Notes: generated by a model from the sequence alone, not told the origin. A DNA stretch of 39,836 bases from Candidatus Omnitrophota bacterium (GCA_015232565.1 JADFZK010000029.1:1-39836), one strand, 5' to 3'; shown: positions 8,428-17,947, counted from the first letter of the stretch. A program made the numbers and translations.

Positions 8428-11400
8428 TCACTGTGGCTTGGCGGTGTAGACTGCCCAGCTGTCGCGTACGGTCAGGTTGTAGACGCACGGCACCACGAAG
8501 AGGGTAAAGAACGTTGACACCGCTACCCCGCCCATGACCGCAATGGCCATTGGCGCGCGCACTTCTGCTCCGGCGCCGATCGCCAAAGCCGGGGGCACCG
8601 CCGCGGCAATAGTAGCCAGCGAAGTCATTAATATCGGGCGCAAACGTATGGGGCAAGCCACCAGCAAAGCCTCCCGCACCTTCTTGCCTTCTCCCCTGAC
8701 CTGATTGGTAAAGTCCACCAGCAAAATGGAATTCTTTTTTACTATCCCCATCAGCAGGATTATGCCGATGATACTATAAAGGTTCAAAGACTGGTTACCG
8801 GCCAGCAAGGCCAGAAAAGCGCCGGAGATGCTGAAGGGCAAAGCCAGCAGGACAATGAACGGCTGAAGAAAACTGTTGTACTGGGAACCGATAACCATGT
8901 ACGCAACCAATATACCCAGGATAAACACCATGGCCATGCCATTGGAAGATTCCTGGAAAGTTTGCGAAGTGCCGCCCAGAATGGCCCGGTAACCGTCAGG
9001 CAGAGTGTCTTTGGCGATCTTCTGGGCCCGGGCAATAGCATCGGTCTGCGACTTGCCCGGCGCCACATTGGCATACACCGATATGGCCCGTTCCCGCGCC
9101 CGGCGGGTAATGGTAAGCGCGGTGGGCCTTTCGGCCACCCGCACCACATCCTTCAGCTGGACCCGCTCGCCGCGGTTGTTCCAGACCTGCACGCTGTCGA
9201 TATCGGCCATATTGACCCGCTGGTCGCTTTCCAGCTGAACCCGGATATCGTAACGGCGGTCCGCGCTGGAATATTTACCGGCCAGCTCGCCGCCAAAAAG
9301 CACATTGACCGCCGACCCGATATTCTGCATGCTCACCCCGCGGTCGTCGGCTTTTTTACGGTCGGGCTCAACCCGCACTTCGGACGCGCCGGGTTGATAA
9401 TCGCTATCCACGTCGGTCATCAGGCCGCTTTTGGCCATTTGCTCCTGCATACTGTCCGAGTACTCCACCAGCTTGTCCCAGTCGGGGCCGCGCACACTGA
9501 ACTCAATAGGAAAACCGCGCTGGGCGGAGAAACCGCTTAAAGACAAGTCCTGTATCCGGGCCTTAAGGTCCTTGATCTTGTTAAGCTCCTTACGGAATAT
9601 ACCCATCAGATCGCCCTGGCTCAGCCGATGACCAGAGTCATTCTTTAAACCAACCTCCGCGGAAAGCGGACGGTCCTTGGGGTCTTTAAAAGTCACAAAG
9701 ATGATCCCCTTGTTTACTTCCCCGCCGCCAAAACCGCCTACGGACGAAAAATATCGCAGTGTTTCCGGCCGGCTGGCCACAAAACTTTCCGCTTGCTTGA
9801 ACAGTTTGTCTGTATAAGGCAAAGAAGCCCCCGGCGGCGCCTGCAAACTCACCATGAACATGCTCTGGTCCTGCGGCGGCACAAACTCTTTCCGCAACAA
9901 TCCCACAATAAGGAAAGAAGCCGCGAACATCACCAAAGAAATAAAGATCACCAGCCAGGAATGCCGCAAAGCCCAGCCCAGCGTTTTACCATAAAAAGCC
10001 GCCAGGCGGCGAAAACCGTCATCCACTCCGCGCCCGAAATCCGTGGAACGGCCCACCTGCAAAAACTGGGAACAGCGCATGGGCGTAAGCATCAGCGCTT
10101 CCAGCAAAGATAAAGCCACCGCCACAGCAATAGTAATACCGAACTCAAAAAAGAATTTCCCCATGATCCCCGAAATAAAGATCACCGGAATAAAAATAGC
10201 GGTGATCGCCATGGTAGTAGCAACTGCCGCGCCGGTTATTTGATTAGCGCCTTTACTGGCCGCCGAAACTTTATCTTCTCCATGCTCGCGAAAACGCACA
10301 ATGTTCTCGAGCACCATAATGGAATCGTCCACCACAATACCCACCGCCAGCGAGAGGCCCAGCACCGTAAAAGTGTTCAGGGTAAAATGCAGAAAATAAA
10401 TAATAATGAAAGTGCCCAGGATCGACGTGGGGATAGCCAGCAGGATGTTAAGCGTGGCGCTCCAGGCGCCCAGGAAGAACCAGCATACCAGGGAGGTTAT
10501 CAGCGCCGACAAGATCAAAGTGAAGGTAAGGTCGTGGATCGACTCCTCGATGAATTTGGTGCGGTCGAAGACCACATTCATATGGATGTCCGCCGGCAAG
10601 CCTTTCTTGACCTCGGCCAAACGCGCTTTTACCGCATGGGCAATAGCCACATCGTTGGAACCACTTTGTTTCTTGATGCCCAGGCCGACAGCCGGCGTAC
10701 CATTAAAACGCGTGATCCGGCGGATATCGGCCAAACCGTCCTCCACCCGGGCCACCTGGTTTAACCGGATCGGCGTAAAGATCGGCTTACCGCCGCGGGT
10801 GCTGATAAGGATATTGCCAAACTCCTCCGCGCTCTTGGCCTCACCCATAACGCGCACACTTTGCTCGGCCAGTGCGGTCTCGATACGTCCGGCCGGCACC
10901 TCGTTATGGCCCTGGCTGATAGCATCCATTACATCCTGGGCGGTCAGTTCGTAGGAGTTAAGTTTTTGGTTGTCGATCCACACCCGGAAATTGGGGTCGA
11001 TATACCCGCCCAGCGAAACCTCACCCACGCCATTGACGCTGGTGAATTTATCGCGCAGGTACTTTTCCACATACTCCATGAGCTGGACTTTAGTGCGTTC
11101 GCTGGTAACGGCGATCCACATGATCGGCTGGTCGGCCGGATTGGAACGCGACACTACCGGCGGGTCGAGGTCTTTAGGTAAATGGCGCTGGGCCTGGTTG
11201 ATCTTGGCCTGGATATCCTGGACCGCGGCGTCGATATCGCGCCCCAGTTCAAGTTCAATAGTAACGCTGGCCTGGCCCTGGCGGATGGTAGACGAAACTT
11301 CCTTGACCCCCTGAACGGTCATCATGGCCTGCTCAACAGTATCGACCACGTCTTTTTCCATTACCTCGGGCGCCGCCCCCGACCAGGTAAGGCTCACGTT

Positions 11401-11535
11401 AACCACCGGGAAATCAATATTGGGCAATTGGCTGACACCCATGCGCTGGTAACTTATAAGGCCGAAGATCATCAGCGCGGCCATTACCATCCAGGCAAAT
11501 ACCGGACGGCGTATTGAAGTATCCGAAAGGCTCAT
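8428..11535 (-). CDS. RND efflux pump, HAE-1 (AcrB/MexF-like) family
   Basis: At 1,035 residues this is a full-length hydrophobe/amphiphile efflux RND transporter. The N-terminus has the typical IRRPVFAWMVM first helix and QLPNIDFPVV. The proton-relay aspartates sit in GIVVDDSIMVLENIV (Asp403-Asp404), and the partner lysine of the other half lies in MGIVKKNSILLVDF. Both large periplasmic loops (about 35-330 and 555-860) are present, as needed for trimeric drug capture and docking. It lies in the inner membrane and expels compounds through an outer-membrane channel, here most likely the TolC protein encoded just upstream (ATGA overlap at 11532-11535). HAE-1 pumps normally need an AcrA-type adaptor, and none is encoded in this operon. 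Confidence 0.93.
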   Translation of the reverse strand: MSLSDTSIRRPVFAWMVMAALMIFGLISYQRMGVSQLPNIDFPVVNVSLTWSGAAPEVMEKDVVDTVEQAMMTVQGVKEVSSTIRQGQASVTIELELGRDIDAAVQDIQAKINQAQRHLPKDLDPPVVSRSNPADQPIMWIAVTSERTKVQLMEYVEKYLRDKFTSVNGVGEVSLGGYIDPNFRVWIDNQKLNSYELTAQDVMDAISQGHNEVPAGRIETALAEQSVRVMGEAKSAEEFGNILISTRGGKPIFTPIRLNQVARVEDGLADIRRITRFNGTPAVGLGIKKQSGSNDVAIAHAVKARLAEVKKGLPADIHMNVVFDRTKFIEESIHDLTFTLILSALITSLVCWFFLGAWSATLNILLAIPTSILGTFIIIYFLHFTLNTFTVLGLSLAVGIVVDDSIMVLENIVRFREHGEDKVSAASKGANQITGAAVATTMAITAIFIPVIFISGIMGKFFFEFGITIAVAVALSLLEALMLTPMRCSQFLQVGRSTDFGRGVDDGFRRLAAFYGKTLGWALRHSWLVIFISLVMFAASFLIVGLLRKEFVPPQDQSMFMVSLQAPPGASLPYTDKLFKQAESFVASRPETLRYFSSVGGFGGGEVNKGIIFVTFKDPKDRPLSAEVGLKNDSGHRLSQGDLMGIFRKELNKIKDLKARIQDLSLSGFSAQRGFPIEFSVRGPDWDKLVEYSDSMQEQMAKSGLMTDVDSDYQPGASEVRVEPDRKKADDRGVSMQNIGSAVNVLFGGELAGKYSSADRRYDIRVQLESDQRVNMADIDSVQVWNNRGERVQLKDVVRVAERPTALTITRRARERAISVYANVAPGKSQTDAIARAQKIAKDTLPDGYRAILGGTSQTFQESSNGMAMVFILGILVAYMVIGSQYNSFLQPFIVLLALPFSISGAFLALLAGNQSLNLYSIIGIILLMGIVKKNSILLVDFTNQVRGEGKKVREALLVACPIRLRPILMTSLATIAAAVPPALAIGAGAEVRAPMAIAVMGGVAVSTFFTLFVVPCVYNLTVRDSWAVYTAKPQ

Positions 11536-12782
11536 AATTCCACTCCTCCAACCGCGATCTTAAGCGCCCAGAAAGCCCGGCGGGCATCGGCCTTGGCGAC
11601 CGCTTTTTCCCGGCGTACCGCCTGCAGGTCTTCGATAGCCTGCAAGACATCCAGGTTGCTCACCAGGTTCTTCTGAAAATCCTCCGACTGCAAAACGTAA
11701 TTCTCCCGCACCGCTTCCAGGGCGCGTTCCAGGCCGGTTAAACGTTTTTCATAAAGGGTCCATTTGCGAAAAGCGGTGCGTAATTCCATTTTGGCTTTAC
11801 GCCGGGCCTGGTCGAGGCGCAGACTGGCCTGATTTTTCTGGGCCCGCGCCTGTTTGACCGCGCCCACATCGCTTAACCCGTTGAAGATCGGAACGCTCAC
11901 CCCCAGCGTAACATCCCAATCGTTCCCGGCCGACGTGCCCACCCTCGTAGTATAAGAATTTCCCGACAAAGTCGCCGTAGGAAAGAACTGGGAACGGGCG
12001 GCAGTCACATTTTGTTTATACGCCGCCAACGCTTCACGGGCGGCTGCAATATCCGCCCGGCTTTCCAATTCCTGAGCCATAGCCTCCAGGGTGCGCGCTT
12101 CCTGCGGCAGCACATCGTCCAGCAAAGCCTCCGGTTCACGGCCAATGAGAAACTCCAGCAAAGCCCCCGACGCTTCCTTCTGAACCATGGTCATGGCCAA
12201 ACCGGCTTCGGCCCGCCGTAACCGGGCCTCCACATTCACCACCTCGCTTTTACGCGACTTGCCAATACCCTGGCGCTTTTGCATTTCGGTAAAACGATCC
12301 TTGAGCGCTTTAATAATATCTTTCAAGGCCTCTTCATCTTCCTGCAAACTCAGGCAAAGATAAAAAGCGTCCGACACATCCACCAAAAGCAATTGTTCGG
12401 CACGCTTGAGCTCGGCCGCCCGTTGTTTGCCAATATGCCGGCTGGCCCGAATGGCGGCGAATTCCTTGAATCCGGTAAAAAGCGGCTGACTTAAAGTGAA
12501 CTTGGCTTCCGGCACATTACTATGGAAGGAGTCACCCTTGTAAACATCCTGCCATTTCTCGGAATAAGCAAAAGCCACTTTGGGCAAAGCCGTACTTAAG
12601 GACTGCAGCATGAGCCCTTCGGTTTCGAGGATCAGCTCTTTCTGAATACCTATGGCCTCACTGCGCGCCAAAGCCAGCCGGTAACAATCCGCCAAAGTCA
12701 ACGGACCTTCCTGCGCCCGGACCAAAGGCGCCAGTAACGCTCCGGCAATAACCAGCACAAGTAAAGCGCGAACTATTCTCAT
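11532..12782 (-). CDS. TolC-family outer-membrane efflux protein
   Basis: This 416-residue protein has an N-terminal signal peptide (hydrophobic residues about 5-22, LVRAQ) followed by the LTLADCYRLALARS segment that opens OEP/TolC proteins. Two structural repeats with long alpha-helical, Ala/Arg/Glu-rich stretches and beta-segments such as FTLSQPLFTGF and TLGVSVPIFNGLSDVG match the duplicated OEP fold. Such proteins form trimeric channels through the outer membrane and periplasm, so this gene is direct evidence for a diderm envelope. It is the first gene of the tolC-RND-MFS operon, with a GAGG RBS before the ATG at 12782 and an extended -10 promoter about 105 nt upstream. Confidence 0.9.
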   Translation of the reverse strand: MRIVRALLVLVIAGALLAPLVRAQEGPLTLADCYRLALARSEAIGIQKELILETEGLMLQSLSTALPKVAFAYSEKWQDVYKGDSFHSNVPEAKFTLSQPLFTGFKEFAAIRASRHIGKQRAAELKRAEQLLLVDVSDAFYLCLSLQEDEEALKDIIKALKDRFTEMQKRQGIGKSRKSEVVNVEARLRRAEAGLAMTMVQKEASGALLEFLIGREPEALLDDVLPQEARTLEAMAQELESRADIAAAREALAAYKQNVTAARSQFFPTATLSGNSYTTRVGTSAGNDWDVTLGVSVPIFNGLSDVGAVKQARAQKNQASLRLDQARRKAKMELRTAFRKWTLYEKRLTGLERALEAVRENYVLQSEDFQKNLVSNLDVLQAIEDLQAVRREKAVAKADARRAFWALKIAVGGVEL

Positions 12783-12869
12783 AAGGCCTCATCGATAATT
12801 TTAAATAATTGCAGCTGCTTTTTCCGATTGATAATCCCGGTAGCGATTGGGGGCTGAACACGTGACAAT

Positions 12870-12895
12870 CTTTTTCCTTTTGAAAAAGTATACCA
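12870..12895 (-). promoter_or_regulatory. Extended -10 promoter and hairpin upstream of the efflux operon
   Basis: On the minus strand TGG-TATACT (12887-12895) forms an extended -10 element. A TTGAAC lies 20 nt further upstream, too far for a good -35. Just downstream, CTTTTTC-AAAAG-GAAAAAG (12870-12888) is a perfect 7-bp inverted repeat that overlaps the end of the -10 box and the expected start site. It could be an operator or a 5' leader hairpin. The roughly 100-nt leader to the ATG at 12782 leaves room for further control. Confidence 0.45.
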
Positions 12896-12946
12896 TAATA
12901 CGATTTGTCACCGTTCAATTTCTTGGAATAGATATGAGCCTGTTCT

Positions 12947-14458
12947 TCAGGCCGGATTCCTGTTCTCCTCCCGGGCGAAGACCAGTGCCCACAGGATACC
13001 CGCCGTAACCAGCGGCGCACAGAGGGCCGGCAGATACGGCACAGCCTGATGCGCTACAAAGTACTGCATCAGCGCAAGTCCAGTTAATGGACCCAGCATG
13101 GTCAAAAAGTTCACATACTGATCACCTTTACTGATAATAAAACCCAGCCAGGGCAAGAACCCCCACCACACCGCCAGGATCGTAACGAACCAGGCGGTAT
13201 TATTGCGAAACTCACCCAACCGGTAATACTCCAGAAAAGCCGTGAACCCCAGGATATAGCCGGCGCAGATAAATACAAGGCACAAACTGTTCAGCCACCC
13301 GGTACCCGTAGCCGCCAGATAAAAACCATAATACGCCGCACCCTGCATTATATAGACCATTTGCGGGCCAAATGCACTGGCCCCGTCGTTGAAAGCGGAG
13401 CGGGCGACCAACTTCTTAGTGCTTAGATCCTGGTATTTTCGATACTGAAAATAACTGGGGCTTAAAAAGAACGCGGCCGCTATCCCCAGGAACACATATA
13501 CAGTACTGTGCAAGCTGGCCAGCCCGAACAAAATACCCGCCCGACCATTGTCACTCCGATAATGGGAATTAAGAATACCGGATGCGGCTTGCGGATCAAA
13601 ATAAGCACCCACACACAAGCCGGTGACCACGGTCAAAAGGAAAAAACAGATCCTCAATATGTCGTCTTTCGACCAGGCCGGGCTGTTCGGTTGACAGAAA
13701 GTCCTGAATAAAGCCCGCACGATAAAAACTATTAAGGGCACCTGGAGAACTGCCTGCAAAATAATAAGCGGTAAATTAAGGCCAAAGAACCAACCCTGCG
13801 ATCCCCAGTGCTGGCCCGGCGGAAGCGCATAACTGGCAGCTCCCAGGCCAAGAATGTGATAAAAACCCGTCCCCGCCGTAAAGGAAGTGACCATGCCGAA
13901 TAACGGCATGACAAAAAAGAACAGCCCCACCATCACCAGCGGGCTGTTTCTATGGTTCTGCCGGGTAGTTAACAGGGAGATCAAAACAGCCGCACTATGG
14001 AACAATAGAGCCGTCAAAACAAGAGAAAGGTTATACAGCATAACGCGCCACACGCCGATCTCGGTCAGCGGAGCTAAAACTACTTCGAGCAGAAACAACC
14101 CGCCGAATATCAGCCATTCAAACCAGGCCGCACCAAAGACCAGGCCGACGATCTTGTCTTTAACCGCCTCGGGTGAATTGCGATGAAAATCCAGGGTGCC
14201 GCATTGCCGCTCGCGGGAAGACAGGCTGAATACAAAAAGAGTTCCCGCCAGCAAAAGCACACCGGCCTGTGCAACTTCACATACTATCAGGAAAACCTGT
14301 AAAGCATTCATATCCCGGGCCGGAACATTCATACTGGTAAAATATGACAGGATGATGAGCCCGGCATAAAGAGCCCCCAGGCAGATAATATTAACCGGCC
14401 GGCTGCGTTCATACCAACAGCTCAGGAAAAGAGCATTATCATTAAGTTTTTTCATCAT
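12947..14458 (-). CDS. ABC transporter permease, large (Ytr-like operon)
   Basis: This protein of about 503 residues has some 12 hydrophobic segments and no recognisable soluble domain. It follows an ABC ATPase gene with a TGATG overlap, which makes it the membrane partner of that ATPase. GTG at 14461 could also be used, but the GGAGG at 14466-14470 is spaced best for the ATG at 14458. The hydrophilic loop around LSSRERQCGTLDFHRNSPEA resembles the coupling region of ABC-2-type permeases. It is the last gene of the GntR-controlled operon, 164 nt from the next operon. The substrate is unknown; related operons respond to cell-wall antibiotics or peptides (family knowledge from Bacillus Ytr). Confidence 0.75.
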   Translation of the reverse strand: MMKKLNDNALFLSCWYERSRPVNIICLGALYAGLIILSYFTSMNVPARDMNALQVFLIVCEVAQAGVLLLAGTLFVFSLSSRERQCGTLDFHRNSPEAVKDKIVGLVFGAAWFEWLIFGGLFLLEVVLAPLTEIGVWRVMLYNLSLVLTALLFHSAAVLISLLTTRQNHRNSPLVMVGLFFFVMPLFGMVTSFTAGTGFYHILGLGAASYALPPGQHWGSQGWFFGLNLPLIILQAVLQVPLIVFIVRALFRTFCQPNSPAWSKDDILRICFFLLTVVTGLCVGAYFDPQAASGILNSHYRSDNGRAGILFGLASLHSTVYVFLGIAAAFFLSPSYFQYRKYQDLSTKKLVARSAFNDGASAFGPQMVYIMQGAAYYGFYLAATGTGWLNSLCLVFICAGYILGFTAFLEYYRLGEFRNNTAWFVTILAVWWGFLPWLGFIISKGDQYVNFLTMLGPLTGLALMQYFVAHQAVPYLPALCAPLVTAGILWALVFAREENRNPA

Positions 14459-15399
14459 CACGCTACCTCCCTTGCGCCGACCTTAAGAAAAATATCTTCT
14501 ACATCATCACTGGATATGGCACATTCCAGCGGCGACACGCCCCGCCCCATGAGCTTCTGCAAAAAGCCTCCGGCCGCACCGCTGGAACCTTTAAAAATAA
14601 CCACATAGCGTTCCTGATCCTGCACGACCCGGCCGGCCTCAATATTCTCTTCCGCCAGCAGGTTCCGGAAGATCTCACCGTCCTCGGGACGGGAAAAACG
14701 CAAAGCCAGTTTCTGACCGCCGCCCAGCCGGGAACGGATATCTTCTATACTACCGCTCATCACCAGCCGGCCTTTTTCCAGGATTATCAGGGAATCCACG
14801 AACTCGCTCAACTCCGAAAGGATATGGCTGGAAATAAGGATCGCGGCGCCGTTGCCCCGGCATTCCTTAAGGATATCGCGCATTTGTTTACGGGAGATCG
14901 GGTCGAGGCCGCTGGCCGGTTCATCAAGCAAAATAATATCGGGCGTCGATAACAAAGTCCGGGCGAACACCAGCCTCTGGCGCATACCCCGGGATAAACC
15001 CCGGACCAGGGCCTCTTTCTTGGAAGTCAGGTCGGTCTTCTCCAGCCATTTACTGATATGCCCCGGCCTTTCGGCGCTGGGTAAACCATAGGCGGCGGCA
15101 AACACGTCCAGATATTCCCAAACCTGCAGATTCTCGTACACCGGAGCGAAATCCGGCATATAGCCAACTTTAAGCAAAGCTTTTTGGCGTGCCGTCGCCA
15201 GGTCATGGCCATTCAGGATGATCTCCCCGCAGGCAGGCTCCAGAATACCGGCCAGCGCTTTTATGGTCGAAGTCTTCCCGGAGCCATTCGGCCCCAGAAA
15301 ACCATAAACCCGGCCCTTTTCCAGCTCAAAAGAAATATTGTCGACCGCCCGCACTTCATCATAGTTCACCTGCAAAGAAACTACTTTTACACAGCTCAT
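14458..15399 (-). CDS. ABC transporter ATP-binding protein (second ATPase)
   Basis: This 313-residue ATPase carries Walker A (GFLGPNGSGKTST, about residues 35-47), the signature motif (LSRGMRQRL), Walker B with catalytic Glu (IILLDEPASGLDP) and the switch His (ILISSHILSEL). The C-terminal extension of about 90 residues is typical of ABC-2 drug/antibiotic-export ATPases. The start is placed at MSCVKVV (15399) because an AGGAGA RBS lies 7 nt upstream; an upstream in-frame start at 15429 lacks this support. It pairs with the permease encoded immediately downstream and is separated from the small membrane-protein gene by a strong intercistronic hairpin. Confidence 0.9.
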   Translation of the reverse strand: MSCVKVVSLQVNYDEVRAVDNISFELEKGRVYGFLGPNGSGKTSTIKALAGILEPACGEIILNGHDLATARQKALLKVGYMPDFAPVYENLQVWEYLDVFAAAYGLPSAERPGHISKWLEKTDLTSKKEALVRGLSRGMRQRLVFARTLLSTPDIILLDEPASGLDPISRKQMRDILKECRGNGAAILISSHILSELSEFVDSLIILEKGRLVMSGSIEDIRSRLGGGQKLALRFSRPEDGEIFRNLLAEENIEAGRVVQDQERYVVIFKGSSGAAGGFLQKLMGRGVSPLECAISSDDVEDIFLKVGAREVA

Positions 15400-15424
15400 G
15401 GTCTTGTCTCCTGTAGGCCCGACT

Positions 15425-15451
15425 GCCACCCTCCACGAACCGGAGGGTGGC
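15425..15451 (-). other. Intercistronic hairpin, 10-bp perfect stem
   Basis: GCCACCCTCC and GGAGGGTGGC form a perfect 10-bp stem around a 7-nt loop. It lies between the small membrane-protein gene (stop at 15464) and the second ABC ATPase (ATG at 15399). No U-run follows on the minus strand, so it is unlikely to be a simple terminator. mRNA-end protection, processing, or partial attenuation that sets unequal expression of the two ABC modules fits better. Confidence 0.6.
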
Positions 15452-15463
15452 GATATTAATTCA

Positions 15464-15673
15464 TTATTTCTCTGCCAGCGTGATGGCCGTATAAGTTATC
15501 AGCCCGCCGCTCATCATAATAGCCCCGGCGATAAAATACACTCCGGCCGCTGTGATCCAGCTTAGATCGAAGCCTATCGCATAAGGCACACACAACATGG
15601 AACCAAAAGCCCCGCACGCGAACATCACCACCGCCAAAGCCTTGCATAATGTTTTTATTGCCGCTTGTGTCAT
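15464..15673 (-). CDS. Small two-helix membrane protein in the ABC operon
   Basis: This 69-residue protein has two predicted transmembrane segments (about residues 12-33 and 39-60) and a short polar N-terminus. The ATG at 15673 has a GGAGG RBS 6 nt upstream, which favours this frame over an overlapping 80-codon frame in the same place. It sits between the first permease gene (67-nt gap) and the second ATPase gene. I do not recognise the family. Its position suggests an accessory subunit of one of the two ABC transporters. Confidence 0.65.
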   Translation of the reverse strand: MTQAAIKTLCKALAVVMFACGAFGSMLCVPYAIGFDLSWITAAGVYFIAGAIMMSGGLITYTAITLAEK

Positions 15674-15740
15674 AATAACCTCCAGATTTATACCACATTA
15701 ATTTAAATTTTGATCCTCCGTTCTCAGCTTTTCAGGTCTG

Positions 15741-17075
15741 TCAATGCAGCACCTCCTTCCGGCACCAGCGGCGAAAAGCGGTCACCGCGAACCAGGCGCC
15801 TAACCCGCCCGCCAGCAACACCTGCCAACCTAAGGCCCGGGTGGATAAATACGGCATACTCCACACCTCGGCCATCACCAAGACCACGCAAAACAGGCAA
15901 TTTATCGCCACTCCGATAACACTGCCTACCGTCGTGGCATAAACGATCCAGGCCAGCAGCATCTGGGCAAAGACCAAAGAAAAACCCAGGTACACCCAGA
16001 GCCGGGTTCCGGCCAATTCTGCCGGCAAATACATGACCCCCGGCGCTACCACCACCAGGACCGCCACAAAAAACCAGGCGCTGGCCATGGTGGCCGTTAG
16101 CAAAAAGCCCCACTGACCCACCAACCCGGCCCGGGACACCGGACGCATTAAAGCATGCTCGAAATAGGCCATAACCCGATAATTAGCCATCAAGGTAATA
16201 AAAAGCGGCAACATGACCAGCAAAAGAAAATTACCATAGGGCTGGCCGCAGATACCGCGCCCGCCGGTAACTACCACCCAGGCCATGAATAGAACCGCCG
16301 CCAAAGAACACACCAGACCGGTCTGCCCGGCGGAAGCGCCTTCCACCCAGGCCCAGTGCGCGGCCTGGCCCGCCAGGCCACAGCGTTGCCCATACGCCTC
16401 CAAACCGGCGGCCCGATATACCGGCTGAATCCCCGGGATGACACTCGCGAACGATCGATACAACGGCCAGGTTAACAGATACGGATATTCCGCACAGCCT
16501 TCACGCAAACTTCCCGCCCGCCACACCAGCCCCCCCGCTATTAACGCCGCCAGGCCCACTAACCCAATCAAAGCGCCGGGGATATTTATTACTATGTCCA
16601 GAATGTCGAGCATACGAGTCACCAAAACAAGCAACGCGCCATAAGAAATAAAAACCAGCACCGGAACCGAAATATATGCCACTACGACGGTAGCCAAATA
16701 GGTCAGGACGCAAAGCAAACCCACTACGGTCAGCGCCCGGTCCGGGACCAGCCACCGCATACTGCTTAGCCAGGCCACCGTAGCCAGGCTCACCACGCTC
16801 AGGACCATAAACGCTACGCACCCAACCGCCCGGCGGTAACCCGGCAATAACCCGGCCAATGGTGAAACCGCCTGCCGTTTAAGCAATAAGCCCACAATAA
16901 ACGCTTGGCACATCCAAACGATCAACCAAAGCGTCATAAGATCCTCGATCCAGAAATACACCCGCCGGTTCCACATTACCTGAATAACGGCCATCATTAC
17001 TACCAATCCGCCGCTGAGCAGGAGGAACAAAGGATTTCTCCAATACAAATTGAAAACCGCGTTCAGGCTCTTCAT
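15741..17075 (-). CDS. ABC transporter permease (Ytr-like operon, first module)
   Basis: This 444-residue protein has about 12 hydrophobic segments and short loops. It starts with an ATGA overlap on the stop of the upstream ATPase gene, so the two are probably made in matched amounts and form one transporter. Residues near the N-terminus (FNLYWRNPLFLLLSGGLVV) resemble the start of ABC-2-type permeases, but no more specific motif is visible. It differs in sequence from the 503-residue permease of the second module. The substrate is unknown. Two separate ATPase/permease pairs behind one GntR regulator is the arrangement seen in ytr-type operons. Confidence 0.75.
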   Translation of the reverse strand: MKSLNAVFNLYWRNPLFLLLSGGLVVMMAVIQVMWNRRVYFWIEDLMTLWLIVWMCQAFIVGLLLKRQAVSPLAGLLPGYRRAVGCVAFMVLSVVSLATVAWLSSMRWLVPDRALTVVGLLCVLTYLATVVVAYISVPVLVFISYGALLVLVTRMLDILDIVINIPGALIGLVGLAALIAGGLVWRAGSLREGCAEYPYLLTWPLYRSFASVIPGIQPVYRAAGLEAYGQRCGLAGQAAHWAWVEGASAGQTGLVCSLAAVLFMAWVVVTGGRGICGQPYGNFLLLVMLPLFITLMANYRVMAYFEHALMRPVSRAGLVGQWGFLLTATMASAWFFVAVLVVVAPGVMYLPAELAGTRLWVYLGFSLVFAQMLLAWIVYATTVGSVIGVAINCLFCVVLVMAEVWSMPYLSTRALGWQVLLAGGLGAWFAVTAFRRWCRKEVLH

Positions 17076-17947
17076 CGGGTCATCTCCAAAAAGATCTCTT
17101 CCAGATTAAGATCTTCAACTTCCACCGTGCCGCCGACGGCTTTCTCCAGGAGCGGCTGCAAAGAAGGACTAAAGCCCCGCACCGTGAACACCCCCTCATT
17201 TCCCTGGATATGACGGCTCAGGATACTGGCTCCGCCCATATCCTGCGGTAGGGCCCCCCTGGAACGTACCCGCAAGCGTTTCACCATATCTTTAAGGTCG
17301 TCCAGTCCGCCGCAAAAATCGATCACCCCGGCCTTAAGCACCGCAACGGTATCGGCAACCCGCTCAAGGTCGGAAGTGATATGCGTCGAGAAAAAAACCG
17401 TACAGGTCCTTTCCGCAACAATGGCCAAAATCGTCTTCAGAAAATCGCGCCGGGACGCCGGGTCCAGGCTGGCCACCGGTTCATCAAACACCATCAGGTC
17501 CGGCTCATGCCCCAAAGCCAGCACAATAGCCAGCTTTTGGGCCTCGCCTTCCGAAAGCGTGCCCACCCGCGCCGCCAGGTCGAGCTCCCACTCCGTGCAA
17601 AGGCGCGCTACCAGCGCGGAATTCCAGCGGGGGTAAAAAGACGCGGTATGCTCGATCAATTGCCCGGCCAGCAACCAGGGATACGGCCGATACCCCTGGG
17701 GCACATAACCAATACGGGCTTTGGCGCCAGCGCTTAACTGCCAGGCATTCTCACCCAAAGTAACCAAAGAACCACCATCGATCTGCAACAGGCCGAGCAC
17801 GCTTTTGAGAAGCGTGGTCTTACCCGCTCCGTTACGCCCCAGCAAACCGATCACCGAACCCGGACCAATGTCCAGGTTAACGCCATTTAGAACTTTTTTC
17901 TTTCCATAGGCCTTTACGACCCCTTGCGCCCGGATGATATTATTCAT
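17072..17947 (-). CDS. ABC transporter ATP-binding protein (first ATPase, YtrB-like)
   Basis: This 291-residue ATPase has Walker A (GLLGRNGAGKTTL, about residues 35-47), an LSEGEAQKL signature, Walker B (LMVFDEPVASLDP) and the switch His in VFFSTHITSDLERV. The Q-loop region (GYVPQGYRPYPWLLAGQLIEH) and the C-terminal domain resemble YtrB-type ATPases. The start at MNNIIRAQ (17947) is preferred: it lies 8 nt after an AAGGG box and overlaps the end of the GntR gene in ATGAATAA. The next upstream start at 17983 would lie deep in the regulator gene. It is coupled on the other side to its permease by an ATGA overlap. Confidence 0.9.
   Translation of the reverse strand: MNNIIRAQGVVKAYGKKKVLNGVNLDIGPGSVIGLLGRNGAGKTTLLKSVLGLLQIDGGSLVTLGENAWQLSAGAKARIGYVPQGYRPYPWLLAGQLIEHTASFYPRWNSALVARLCTEWELDLAARVGTLSEGEAQKLAIVLALGHEPDLMVFDEPVASLDPASRRDFLKTILAIVAERTCTVFFSTHITSDLERVADTVAVLKAGVIDFCGGLDDLKDMVKRLRVRSRGALPQDMGGASILSRHIQGNEGVFTVRGFSPSLQPLLEKAVGGTVEVEDLNLEEIFLEMTR

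Noticed and set aside
12938-12952. GCCTG-TTCTT-CAGGC hairpin at the end of the ABC operon as a terminator
   Set aside because: The stem is only 5 bp, overlaps the stop codon and has no U-run.
15456-15698. 80-codon frame overlapping the small membrane-protein gene
   Set aside because: It has no good RBS; the 69-codon frame in the same place has GGAGG at proper spacing and two membrane helices.
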